A DNA stretch of 64,000 nucleotides from Apophysomyces variabilis (taxonomy: Eukaryota > Mucoromycota > Mucoromycetes > Mucorales > Mucoraceae), in assembly GCA_002749535.1 (NCBI GenBank), contig MZZL01000075.1, positions 62,001 to 126,000 on the forward strand, written 5' to 3'. The notes beneath the pieces were generated by a model. It was given only the letters and a program-made list of their open reading frames with translations. It had not been told where the DNA came from and made no database searches. Within the stretch, counting starts at the first letter, position 1. Every line of letters starts with the position of its first letter. Below are positions 35,306-46,846 of the stretch, piece after piece. A program made the translations under genes and the position numbers.

Positions 35306-36799
35306 TTAAGCTCGCGTCTATTGCCTTGTTGTCGTGATAAAACATGCTAAAAAGCATAAATTCAGAGGCAAAACTCATCCTACAATTCCAGAATAAACAA
35401 CAATTGAGAAATATATCACAGTACGTAATAATATTAGAACAAAATCATTAGATTGGTATAAAGAAGACAAAACTCAGCTACATGTTGTACCTTCAAGATA
35501 AACTACCATTCGAACAATAGGAAGGTGACATGTTACACAATGGCTTGTTTATCACTCTGGTTCCTGACAGGTTAGCGGAAAAAATGTATGGCCGTTGATT
35601 CAAAGATCAGTACTTTTTCCTCTAATTCCATTATTGCATTATAGAATTGTTGACGGAATACTATTGGTTTGATACCGTATTAAGCACACGATACTTGTAC
35701 GATGCGTCATTAGAGATCTTACGCTTTGACTCTGTAAACTAAGCATGCTTCGATTGAACACCCTTGAAACTCCGCTTTTGGAGCGGCAACTCATCGCCCC
35801 CATTGACGATGGCACACGATGGTACCAATCAAATAGGAGACGGGATAAGTCCGGTATTCCCCGCATTGCAGCCGAGCAAAGACATCAACTTCCGGTAAAA
35901 TGAGTAGCTTTCGCGCTAATGCCGTTCCAAATGATCTCCGGCACCGTCCTTCCTCACATATATAAATTGCTGCTGTGAGAATTTATCGTACTGCATCATC
36001 CTGACCGGTAGGTACTTTACTTCACCGCCCTGCTAACATGGATCTGGTTCAGTCCTAGAGACTGCCAAATATGGAATTGCCTCGAGTCAGCCAGGATGAT
36101 GTAGAGTCGACTTGTAATGCGTGGACATCATCTCATCGACTTTTATTGCATGCATAGATACGTTTTCAAGTGCTTCTTTTTAATTAGATTCAACGACATT
36201 GCATCTTCAGAAAATCGAGCCCGATATTACAGGCTCATTCGCCATAGTCGAAAAGCTAAGCTTGACGTTATCAAATGATGCTAATTGTCGTATTATAGAT
36301 AATGTGTCTATAAACTTATGCCAACACCATATCCAGCTTTCCTCTAAGTCAATGTAAGAGTAATATATACACTTTAATTGGTAAGTATAAACACCATTCA
36401 ATGACACTTACCAAATACCGAGCGTGAAAGCCGATCAGTCTCATTCGTGGATATTTTCACATTTTTTAAGTTGCAATCTTCGGATGCTTAGGTCTGCCAA
36501 AGTTACCGTCAATAGTATCTTTCTGGTTTTTACACAAAAAGCTGAATGCTCGCTGTAAAAAGAAGTATATTAGTGTAAATACGATAAGATAGTCAAGGAA
36601 ACGCGAGGGCTTGATTTTGCGCAAGAAGACGTCAAAGCTTGTACGATAAATCCATCTGCAAAATGCGGCATTGAATTTCCCATGGTTGCGTCATTTTGAT
36701 TTCTAGCCCGCTTAGACTAACATACTGTATTATGTAACATATGCTTCTTTTATTTTATTGACTTGAACAAATAGTAAATTTGTACCTATCGTAGGATGT
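35306..36799. other. Spacer between transporter copies 2 and 3
   Basis: The part up to about 35.95 kb shares scattered blocks with the other two upstream regions (GTAAAATGAGTAGCTT at 35895-35910). A minus-strand frame at 36207-36407 (VYTYQLKCIYYSYIDLEES) is coding-like but has no start or family. Nothing else is supported. Confidence 0.35.
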
Positions 36800-39037
36800 T
36801 CAAGCTTTGGATTTTTGCGTAATATCTAAGGTGTCTAGGCTGTGTTGTTTGGAGTCGTCTATAATAGTTACTGCTTTTTTCTCACCGTCAGTATCCTCAA
36901 AATGGTGAAACAAATACTATGTCTTAACCTTCTCTTTAGTAGTGTATTTTGATCTTCCGGTATTAGCTTTAATGCGGTCCTCCTCGGATTCATCCAGACC
37001 AAAGGAGCGTATGGGTAATGAGAAGAAAAATGTCAAAGAGGCGACACAGACCGAAATTATAGATAGCACGCGTTGTACTTCGCCATATGCAGTAACCACT
37101 CCATTATACTGATCCACGGGCAAGTTGATCGCGTAATCGATATCGCGTACAATCTTTTCATAGTTGTAATTGCCAGGTACGTATTTTTCCATGTGACCAG
37201 GTAACATTGCGTTCCAGACAGCTCCTGCCATAGTAGATCCAATAGCGGAACCTAGAGATCCGCCCATTTGGTACAAAGCTGTGACAATGGAAAGATCTTA
37301 GTGAAAAGAGAAAGAAAGAATCAGAAGTCGAAATATATACTCGCTTTTTTTTTTTTAGCTTTACCATTATGAGGTACCGAGCTCTGTACGGCAACGAGGA
37401 GTGGGACTTCTAGCATACCGACACCGATACCAGCAATTGACTGGGAAATGACAACGAACGCATCGGAAGAGGTAGGTAGTCTCGCTGGAATCATCAATCC
37501 AACACCAAGGATCAGAAAAGCCGTGCCCAACCAGACAAAAGGTCTCCACACACGGTACCGTTTCATCAAATAGCCGATGATGAGTTCAGTGACCACGAAG
37601 AAAGAACTGAAGCCTCGTTCCAGGTAAGTGGCCTTGGCAGGGCTGGCTTTACGTGAGACTTGAAGATAGGTCAATAAATATTCCCAGTTGCTAGCCGATA
37701 TCAAATGAATGGTAAGCGTAGCTAGACTGGCCCACAAAGGTGTGCTTGACTCCCACTTGGTGGCTGGGATGATGGGTTTAATTGCTCCTTTCCACTCCCA
37801 CAAGGCAAATAAAATCACGGAGACGAGACCAGCTACAAGTGTGCCAATGGTAATGGCTAATCGTCGAGGACGAAACGCTTGTTAGCGATAACTGTAGCAT
37901 GAATAGAAAACCGACATAATAAAAACAAAACTTTGGTACATACAACTTCCCCATCCACCCCAACGTGTATTTGCCAGCACGCACGGTAAGAGAATCAGAC
38001 AAAGGCCCGCGATAAGGAAAATGCTTCCAATCATATCCACCTCATTAAGAATCCGTAGGGCTTTTTTATAAAAAGACCTCTTGTTGTCTTCTTCTTCCTT
38101 GTCGTGGACCTTTTCCTGTTCTGCTTCTGACTTCAGCATACGTCTTGCTTTGAAGTCCACGTTCCACAGACTGAAAATGAGTGGAATGGCTGTTGCAAAC
38201 AAGAGAATAGAATTGATACCATAGGCCCAGCGCCATTGACCTTGTGTTATCAAAGCCCCCGCCGCGAGGGGAGCGAGAAGCATGCCAAAAATGGAAGGAA
38301 TATTATATAATGCTTGCATGAGACCTCTGTTAATGATATCGGTCATATCTGTCCCAAGGAAGAGGAGCAAGCGTCAGAACACTATGAATGGGCGAAAACA
38401 GAACGAAACACGGGGAACAGATCGTTTCTTACCTCCTATAAGAATAGGAGCAACAATCGCGCACCCCGATTTACCGACAGCATAGATAACTTTACCACCC
38501 TATATAAACCAAAGAGAAAGGACAGTCTCTAAGCTCAAGAGAAAGAACAAAAATCAAGTATATACTAAGAGAGGGAAACTGAAGGGGAGGAGATACTTAC
38601 GATTAGGCTATCGTAATTTGGGGCAGTCGCCATGATGACAAAGGAGATGATATATAGCATCAAGGACAACGTGTAAACCTCAGCTCTTCCGGTCAAATCC
38701 GATATTTTGGAAAACATGGGTATAAGGCAGACTTGAAGCATAAATAGCACGGTGTTCAGAATGGATGCGATATTGTTTGCCTGTAGCACACTCGTTACTG
38801 TTGGCGTAATGGTAAGATTGACGTTGTTTTCCCACGTTGAGACCCAAGAGATCATCACCAGTCTATCCAAGTAGAGAACCATTGAGTCACACATATAATA
38901 GGTAGGTATCCTATGCCACATGATAGATGATATTACCCGGTAAAAATAAGGATCTTGTCTAGTTTGGTCCAGACCTTCTTGAAAAGCTGTACTTTTCTTA
39001 CACCTCGATGTAGTTCATTTGGCGGATCTATTGACAT
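36800..39037 (-). CDS. Siderophore-iron transporter, MFS SIT family (copy 3)
   Basis: Start ATG at 39037 (MSIDPPNELHRGVRK). Exons read LDRLVMISWVSTWENNVNLT, then FSKISDLTGRAEVYTLSLML, MTDIINRGLMQALYNIPSIF, RPFVWLGTAFLILGVGLMIP and MGGSLGSAIGSTMAGAVWN, in the same order as copies 1 and 2. The main frame reaches a TAG at 36917-36919. Beyond it, in the same frame, the sequence still encodes SKQHSLDTLDITQKSKA to 36800, homologous to the spliced tails of the other copies. At the donor (GAG AAG/GTTAAG) one base is missing relative to copy 1, so splicing to the old tail exon shifts frame (stop near 36835). Copy 3 probably ends early or has a changed tail; I give the outer limit. Promoter palindrome at 39225-39242. 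Confidence 0.87.
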
Positions 39038-39224
39038 CGCTTTGAAAAAGAAGGTTTGTATAGTAAAAGAGGAAGAATTACTGAGCTCGATGCTCCTGTA
39101 ATTGTTTGGATATGCGACTGAGATCTTATATACTGAACAAATGACGCCCAGATCCCGTTGGCTCGGATGTCATAGAGACGGCTTACCAAAACAATGTATA
39201 TTACAAGCAATTGTCAAGATCATT

Positions 39225-39242
39225 TTATCAGATGATCAGATA
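39225..39242 (-). promoter_or_regulatory. Iron-GATA-type palindrome, copy 3
   Basis: TTATCAGATGATCAGATA, one base different from copies 1 and 2. The change (T to A at the W position) keeps both halves within ATCWGATA. It ends 188 bp before the start codon, the same spacing as copy 2. Confidence 0.72.
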
Positions 39243-39999
39243 TTAAGCTCGCGTCTGTTGTGTCCACGCTCATGATATACGATCACAGAGTTCGAAACTC
39301 CAAACGCAATGGTCACCCAATCAGGCTAAGAACATTACAAAGAAATAGAAAGAATATCATAGCTTATGTTGGAAGATACGAACAAAACCCGCTGGATTGA
39401 TAAACAAGAATGGAATACTAGCTACATCTTGTATTTTTGATGTACGTTACCGTTGGAAAAGAAGGAAACGTGAGGTTGTACACGGTCTTTTTCTCTCAGT
39501 TTACTTCCTAAAATGCCAGCGGAAAACTGTATACCCGCAAAGCCGAACATTGATCTTTTTCTACCTTTGCTCTATACCACCGCACCATAATCTTCTACTA
39601 AAACAGCTCATTCTTATACGCTATTGAATTATGGTTCTCGCAGGACGCATCATTAGAACATGATACACGTTGTTAGTAATAAGCTACCCATTGTCCTGCT
39701 CCATACATACAGCGAAAGTCCGCATCTTGCCCATAGACCATTGGCTAACGCTACGAACAATAGATAAAAAGGGTGGAGTATGGATATCCGTTATCCCGCG
39801 CATTCAAACCGAGCAAACACATGCAAATTCTTTTGTAAAATGAGCGGTTTGCATGTCCATGCCAAAAGTAAGAGAAAATAAGTGATCTGTCGATCTGCTA
39901 AGATAAAAAGCAATAAACAATAATATAGAGAGTATAGAAAATGAGGGGAAAAAAGGAAGGGAAGGAAAGGAAAGGGGATAAGAAAGAGAGAAGGATGGA
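39243..39999. other. Upstream region of transporter copy 3
   Basis: Shares GTAAAATGAGCGGTTT (39835-39850) and nearby blocks with the regions upstream of copies 1 and 2, marking the far edge of the duplicated unit about 800 bp before each ATG. A purine-rich stretch lies at 39940-39995. No gene seen. Confidence 0.4.
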
Positions 40000-41029
40000 C
40001 TAACAAGCACATGATTCGTAGCCCTCTGATGGCCCATTTCCTTCTGATGATACCTTGACAGTGGTGGCACCAGCATCTTTTTGCCACAAACTTGGTGTCT
40101 CAATGATCTACCGTTATTTTCCATCAACAAGGTCCGTCCATTTCTTCCTTATGGTTAACTTTACCTTGCTTACTAGCTCTTCAAAGGCTTCTCGTACACC
40201 TACTTTGGTCTTTGCACTACATTCTATAAACAAGGTTTGTAGTTTTCGAGCGAGCGCTGCACCCTATTCCCAAATCGCCATCGATCGTTAATGTTTTGTA
40301 TTTCGTGTTTTTCTTTTCTTCGTCATTCACCTCTTCATAATCAACCACTCTAGAAGATTCCTAAGCAACATTTTCAAATCATCCAGAGGTAAGTTCATCC
40401 TTTTCCCAGTGTTTGTGGCAATTTACCTTATCCAATTTATTGCCCACAATCATCTTGACAACATCAGGGCTCGAGCAGTAGGTGTTCACTTCATTCCACC
40501 AGGTACTCAATGCATCAAAAGTATCACGATTGCTGACATCGTAGACTATGTGCCATGTTATGCCCGTTTTTCTTTCAGTTTCTTCTTTTAAACTAATGAC
40601 ACAAAGAAAAAAATCTTACCCAGAATAACACCTTGAGCTCCTCGATAATAAGATGAAGTCAGTGTTCTAAATCTTTCTTGCCCAGCAGTGTCCTAAGTAA
40701 AAGAAAGTTAAGTATCGAATATATCCTTTTCGCTATTTTCATAGACCAAACGTGTTACCCAGATGGTTAATTTGAATGTTTTTCCGTCCATTTGCATCAT
40801 GCTCACTTTGAAATCGACACCTTTGTGTTGAAAAAGTAGAGGTTATTTTGTTTGGATACAAGAAGAAAGTTTCCATGTGTTTTCTCTGGTTTCTTTTCTT
40901 ACCAATAGTGGCGGAGACTTCGTCTTGAGGTAGGAAGGTGTCATCCGTAAAACGTAAAAGTAGTGAACTTTTTCCAACATTGGAGTTGCCAATGAGAAGC
41001 AGTTTCAGTGTCGGGACGTCTTGGGCCAT
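40000..41029 (-). CDS. Rab GTPase, Rab18-like
   Basis: Vesicle-traffic and lipid-droplet/ER-associated small GTPase. Start ATG at 41029 ([21 protein letters not shown] loop GNSNVGKSS), followed by [20 protein letters not shown]. Next exons give [63 protein letters not shown] (the NKxD guanine motif), [10 protein letters not shown], and [19 protein letters not shown]. The RFTDDTF effector region and [12 protein letters not shown] are Rab18-like. The frame through the penultimate exon would end at WTDLVDGK. A further exon to 40000 reads [20 protein letters not shown] and ends ESCAC, a CxC double-prenylation motif expected for a Rab, so I include it. The exact donor for that last intron is unresolved. 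Seven or so short introns. Confidence 0.85.
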
Positions 41030-42194
41030 AGTGTAGTATGAGTAAAGAAAATACAAGAAAAGCAGAAAGTGAATGCGCTGGTGGTTGGGGTTGGTTGCGT
41101 ATGTGTTGCAAGAGGAAACGTGACAGCGGGGAATGTCTGCATGACCTTTTTGCCCGATGCCCAAAAGAGGATACCATCCTTTATACCATCACCTTTGTTC
41201 TTTTTACTCCAGAGCACTTGAGGCGTATTGCCTATATCGAGACACGATCCATCCATAGGCTATTTCAGACCGGATTGAATTAGTGCAGACGTCCCTTTTT
41301 TTTTTCCATCGTTTGGTATTGCTATTGCAATACAGCTCTGAGCTATTGGCCTCAGTAGCTGCGACCTTTTTCCTTTTCTTTCCTGGTATGCATGAGTTAC
41401 TCGGATATATGAAACAAGGAAGGTCTAATTTCTGTACTTTTTGACCAGGTTGGAGGATCATGGAGGTTCTATGGACGAATCTGAGTTTTTATTCTCGTTC
41501 GTTGTCTGCATAAGTTTCAGTATTTCTTCTGACATGAACGAATGTATGATTTAAGAAATATATCCTGTTTATTTGGTAGCTGTGCATTGGTGAATGGTTA
41601 AAGGCTACATTTGCTCTCTGTGTTATTGTCTAGCCCATCTTTTGGTTTGTCTGATCATCAGTCAGATAAGGAGCTCGGTTATTTCCAGGAATGCCATCCA
41701 AAAGAAAAACCTTGACCGCTTCCAAGTCACAAACTTTAAACTATAGCCATTTTCGGATTATCGCATGATCATGATCTCAAGCTACAGAATAACCAGAAAA
41801 CAAAGTAAACAAGAAGGGTAGAATGTCATGTACAGCAGTAGGTTGATCAACTGATATACATATATATATATAAACATACATATCCCCCATGCACTGGCCA
41901 ACACTCGCCTATTTCAAGCTTGTTTAATTGTTGTTTACTTGCATAATGATAAATTACAGATGAGTCGATAAATAACCATCACTTTCAAAGAAGGTTCTCT
42001 CTTTCTTCCTTATCTCTTTATCCCCTATATTTGGTTTAAGCATGTCTGCGAAGTAGAATGGTGTTACAAACAGTGAAAGATGTGATGGAACGTCAATGTA
42101 TGTTTGTTGCTGTATCGCTATCCTCATAGTGAATAGTCATGGGATAGGATGAGTCATTTCTTGAGCTTGACACTTGTTTAAGCTTGTCATGCCC
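41030..42194. other. Intergenic spacer with an AT dinucleotide repeat
   Basis: Divergent promoter space between rab18 (-) and the ammonium transporter (+). A short (AT)n run lies at about 41857-41873. No coding exon supported. Confidence 0.4.
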
Positions 42195-42498
42195 TTATCG
42201 ATAATGCTTATCAACCAGAGATAACAAGAAAGCATCAGAGCCGATGATCTGTTTACACAAAAACCACACAGAGACACAGAGACAACATGTGTGCCAAACT
42301 TTCTTTTTCCGCGGAACCGTTCCAGCCCGATACGATTAGGCGCCGGTTGACTACTGTGGCTCATTGATAGGGAACAAGCCGATTGCCCTTTTCAACATAT
42401 CCCCAAATAGGCAAGTTTGAACCAGAGATAAAAACAAAAATCTCCGCAGTCCCTATCAAGACCTGTGATTGTGCATCCCAAAATCAACCCTCTTATCT
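42195..42498 (+). promoter_or_regulatory. GATA-site cluster upstream of the ammonium transporter
   Basis: TTATCGATAA at 42195-42204 (two overlapping GATA sites), CTTATC at 42207-42212, AGATAA at 42219-42224, AGATAA at 42426-42431 and CTTATCT near 42492-42498. A TATA-like ATATATATAAAT follows at about 42504-42515, 50-60 bp before the ATG. Clustered HGATAR sites are typical of nitrogen control by AreA/NIT2-type GATA activators. Function is inferred. Confidence 0.5.
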
Positions 42499-42563
42499 TT
42501 TGAATATATATAAATGAAACGCCTATTCACACCTCCTCCTCCCCTCCTTTAACTCACTCTTTC

Positions 42564-44154
42564 ATGGACTCCTCTTCTTCTCCTCCTCCTTCGTCTCCAC
42601 AATATAGCTCTGGAGACATTGCTTGGATCCTCGTCTCCACAGCCTTAGTATGGCTGATGATCCCAGGCGTCGGCTATTTCTATTCCGGAATGGCTCGATC
42701 CAAAAACGCATTATCTCTGATAATGTGCTCTGTCCTATCCCTTGTGGTCGTCACTGTACAGGTAAGACAGTAAAAGTAAATCGATCACATAACGTGAATA
42801 ACCTTCTTCTCTATGACAGTGGTTTATCTGGGGCTACAGTTTGACTTTCAGCAAATCAGGCAGTGTTTTCATAGGCAACCTTGACAACGCCTTCCTACGA
42901 GGAGTACTCGGAGATCCTTCTATCGGCAGTGATAAGCTTCCAGACCTCGTCTTTTGCTTCTTCCAATGCATGTTCGCCGCACTCACACCGGTACGTAACA
43001 AAAAAAACGAGGGAAAACGCACAAAGACAGATTTCCCATTATCAGCATGAACTCATCCCTTCCATCTTTTTTTTTATAAAAATACTTAGGCGCTTGCCAT
43101 TGGTGCTGCTGCAGAGCGTGGTCGTCTTCTACCCATGATTATTTTTATGTTCATCTGGACTACGCTTGTCTATGACTTTTTGGCTTATTGGACATGGAAT
43201 CCCAACGGTTGGAGCTACAAATTGGGCGGTCTTGATTTCGCAGGAGGAACCCCAGTGCATATTTCCAGCGGATTCGCCAGTCTTGCTTATGCTCTTATCC
43301 TTGGCAAACGTCATGGTCACGGAAGCATTACTCATGCCAATGATTTCAAGCCACACAATATGTCGAACGTTGTACTTGGTACCGCTTTTCTATGGTTTGG
43401 TTGGTTCGGATTCAATGGCGGTTCTGCCCTTGCTGGCAACTTGCGAGCCGCTATGGCATGTGTGGTCACCAACCTAGCGGCTGCCGTGGGTGCCATTACC
43501 TGGATCGCTCTGGATTATCGAATCGAGCGCAAATTCTCCGCCCTCGGGTTTTGTTCAGGTGCTGTGGCAGGACTGGTTGCCATCACGCCAGCATCCGGCT
43601 TTGTTGGCCCAGCAAGTTCAGTAGCCATTGGTTTCCTGGGTGCCTTGTGTTGTAACTTGGCCGTCCATTTGAAACACTGGTTGAACTATGACGATGCGCT
43701 CGATGTATTTGCTGTCCATGGCATCGGTGGTTATGTTGGAAGTCTACTGACCGGTATTTTTGCTGAATCCTACATCGCGGCCCTCGATGGTGTAACTGAA
43801 ATCCCGGGTGGTTGGCTCAATCGCCACTGGATCCAATTCGCCCATCAACTAGCCGACGCCACTGCAGGTGCAGCCTGGTCCTTCTTCGTCACGTATTTGA
43901 TTCTTTTTATCATGGACCGCATACCGGGCTTGTCGTTGCGAGTCGATCCCGAAGTTGAACTTCAAGGATTGGACGCAGCAGAAATTGGTGAAATGGCTTA
44001 CTATCATGTCGACAAAATTGTCACTGTCGATCCCGACAGTGGTGAGCAAAAGGTGGTTTCGGAACATATCCGTGAAGTCCATCAGCAACAAACAGCTCAA
44101 GGAACCCTCAGTTCCGAAAAGATCGCTTCCCCTAATCAACTGAATAACGTCTAA
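42564..44154 (+). CDS. Mep/Amt ammonium transporter
   Basis: Trimeric eleven-helix plasma-membrane ammonium permease. Start ATG at 42564 (MDSSSSPPPSSPQYSSGDIA). The first helix has ALVWLMIPGVGYFYSGMARS, the family signature region. Two introns (about 42760-42818 and 42992-43089) precede the long exon. The twin-histidine pore residues are present in PVHISSGFASLAYALILG and DVFAVHGIGGYVGSLLTG. The signature DFAGGTPVHISSG is intact, as are GWFGFNGGSALAGN and SGAVAGLVAITPASGFVGP. The cytosolic C-terminal region has the conserved LSLRVDPEVELQGLDAAEIG, which couples subunits in Mep/Amt trimers, then a polar tail to TAA 44152-44154. Length is about 480 residues, normal. It converges with the Gid1 gene. 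Confidence 0.95.
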
Positions 44155-44463
44155 TAGCCCGCACACGAAGTTCCCCCTTTTCTTAGTTATTATATCTATC
44201 TTTGTACAATATTTCATTTATTCTTTTGCTCGGGCGCTTTTATTTGGCCACTTTGTACACATTATAAGCATCGGTAACCTTTCCCCCCTTTTTTCCCTCC
44301 TTTTCTTCACCATACCTATACATTTTTGCGAAATGCAATGCCAGCTTTAAAGTTCTCAATAAGCTACTGCTCTCTAATTAATAAAAAAAAGTTCTGAAAA
44401 CCTTGAAACTCGCCGCAAATGAAAAATTCTAGTCATCATCGCCATCCTTTCCTGCGACCACGG
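44155..44463. other. Convergent 3' spacer
   Basis: T-rich sequence after the ammonium transporter stop, followed by AT-rich sequence. It serves as the 3' flank for both convergent genes. No gene seen. Confidence 0.45.
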
Positions 44464-46846
44464 TTATGCACAGTGCTCATTGATATTTATCAGAGCAGAT
44501 TTCGCATAGCCTTGGCAGGCTAGCTCCTTGTTCGCCACAATAGCTTGACAATAGATGCGTTCCAGTACAGGTATTTCCGGACGCTTTTGACAGGCTTCAG
44601 AAATAGTTATGAATGACCAAATGCATGATGAAAGGACGTCTGCTTACCAAGGATAGCTGCATTCAGATTTGTGGCAATGGCATCTCTCTCAAAGACATCC
44701 ATAAGATGGGATACAGGGCTAGATGACGGGTCAGGATACGCCAGAAGGGCAAATATTTCCTTATTATATGATCCGCAATTAGCAAAAGGACTTACCCTTG
44801 CTCATCTTAAACCCTTACCACAAGTTTGTTCCTAACTTTAGGATCAGTGTCGTCTTTGTACATTTCTTGCAGCTGTTGGCCGTAAGCCATTGCTCGCTTC
44901 ATTAGCATGCCGGAACGATCATTTTCTTCTTCTTCCCATAGCGGCTCCACATTAAGGACTTCATACCCATTGCTCTTATGCGCATTACCGTTACTGTTAC
45001 CGGGGCTGCTACTGCTGCTACTGCTTCTCCTGAGGCACAGCCTTGGTCTTTTGGCCTGACCATTTTCTTCGTTGTTCGTCAGATGACTATGTCCTGAGTG
45101 GTTTGGGGGAGATAAAGTAGCAGTGATGGCAGCATAACTCATGCGCCTTCCTGGAACCGGGACGGGTGTAGATTGTATCGCATTTTGTGACGGGCTGCTT
45201 CCTTGGGTGTTCCCTTCGTCCAATTCCATATCAACACTCTGACTATCATCTTTCGGATTGCCATTTGTATGCTGCGCTAATTGATTATCTTTCTGTACTT
45301 GTTCGTTGTATTCACGCATCATCTCCACGAATTTCCGACATCTTAGCTCAAGCAAAACCATTTCGCCACGTCCTTTTTCTTGGAAAACCTCAGGATAATA
45401 TTTTTCGGTAAGCTCAATCGCTGCATCAACATTTCCCGCGATAATGGCAGACCGAATAGCTATCGAACGTGTTAGTTATCACCCTCTTCCTTTTTCTTCC
45501 CCTGATCTCCAGATAAATTGACTTACTTTGACGTTCTTGCATATCCTTTATACTAGCCGTGCAGCTTTCTGAAAGACTAGAATACTGTTCGAGCGTCTTA
45601 TCAGCAACACGTTCGCTATTTCTAAGTACAGATCTGGCTGTGTTGGTGTAACCGTGATGAATGAGATAGGATAACACCAATTGATCCAAGGTGAGTGCAG
45701 TATTATCGTCCGTGTCTGTCCTTTCAGTTGGCTGAGGCTCGGGACTGGAAATTTCAGACCAAAACCTTATTTTCTGATCCTGTAACAAATATTAACGCCT
45801 CTGACACGTGGAGTTGCTTTTCTCATTTACCTTGACATATTGAACGATGTCAAAAACAAAAGGTTCATCACCAAAATTTGCTACAACATGTTCTCCCGAA
45901 GTACGTAAACCGACAACAGGGTATAGTGGTATGGAAGTATCCAGTGATTCAAATGCTGTACCAAGAAACGCACCATTTTTTGTATAAAATGCCGTCCGAT
46001 CTGCAAAATTCACGCCACAACCGACCACATCGTCTGTGCTGAAACAAGGCCCATATCGCATGCCTGTCCCTGATCCCGCAAAGGAATTGCCGTCATCCGC
46101 ATGATAACCCCACGAATCGTGATCCCATCCTTAAACCCATAAACATGAGTGGCTACGATCAGGAACTTTCTTGAAATTTCTTTACCTGGAAGTCTATCCA
46201 GATCATTTTCCCCGCCACAAAACCCGATGCCTATATATCCATCATCCCCTTTCGCCACAACTCGTATTTCAAAGTAGAAGATGCCACATTGTGGTCTCAT
46301 TGGGAAATTGGCTCGTACCGAGGCAGCATGTGCTTCACACTTTCCAGGTCCTGCAAAGCTGAGAGTTAAACGAATTCAGGGAAATAGAATGAGCCGATAC
46401 TTACCGATATACGTCAACTCTAGACCGCTTTTGCTCACTTCAATATTTCGAGACTTATCTTTGACATTCCAGGCGGTTGGTAAGCACAGTTCCAAGTCAT
46501 CCCAAAAATTTTGAACAGTATTTCTATGTCTGCTGTCTTCGGCCGTGTCAGGTTTAAACAGACCAGAGACGCTTCGGGTTGGTTTAACGTCGTATCGCTT
46601 ATTTTGGAAATAGTTATACTGTTCGAGGGCGAGTTCTGCATACAGTGTATGTTTAAGATAGAGAGGGTATTTTGGCGGAGCGAGAGAATGGTGTATGGGT
46701 GCCTTTCGAGAGGTGGCGTGATTCGGATTCTTTCTTGTCACTAAGTTCGAGTTCATCCAAGGAAATGGATGAAGAGGTGGAAAGGCAGAAGAATATGAGG
46801 AATTACTGGAATATCTTGAGGATGGTGTGAATGTGAGAGAAGCCAT
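44464..46846 (-). CDS. Gid1/RanBPM-type SPRY-LisH-CTLH protein
   Basis: Substrate-adaptor scaffold of the GID/CTLH ubiquitin ligase (yeast Vid30, human RANBP9/10). Start ATG at 46846 ([20 protein letters not shown]). SPRY domain from the exon LELTYIGK through [20 protein letters not shown] and [15 protein letters not shown] to [20 protein letters not shown] (about 46380-45840). Lis[21 protein letters not shown] at about 45640. CTLH follows: [20 protein letters not shown] (about 45400), then [21 protein letters not shown] serine/asparagine-rich linker with (S)n near 45010 separates CTLH from the CRA region ([20 protein letters not shown], about 44720). The last exon ends ...[15 protein letters not shown]. 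Domain order and length match the family. Many short introns. Confidence 0.9.

Noticed and set aside
41857..41884. AT-dinucleotide repeat as a possible regulatory element
   Set aside because: Short simple-sequence repeat with no specific context; probably neutral.
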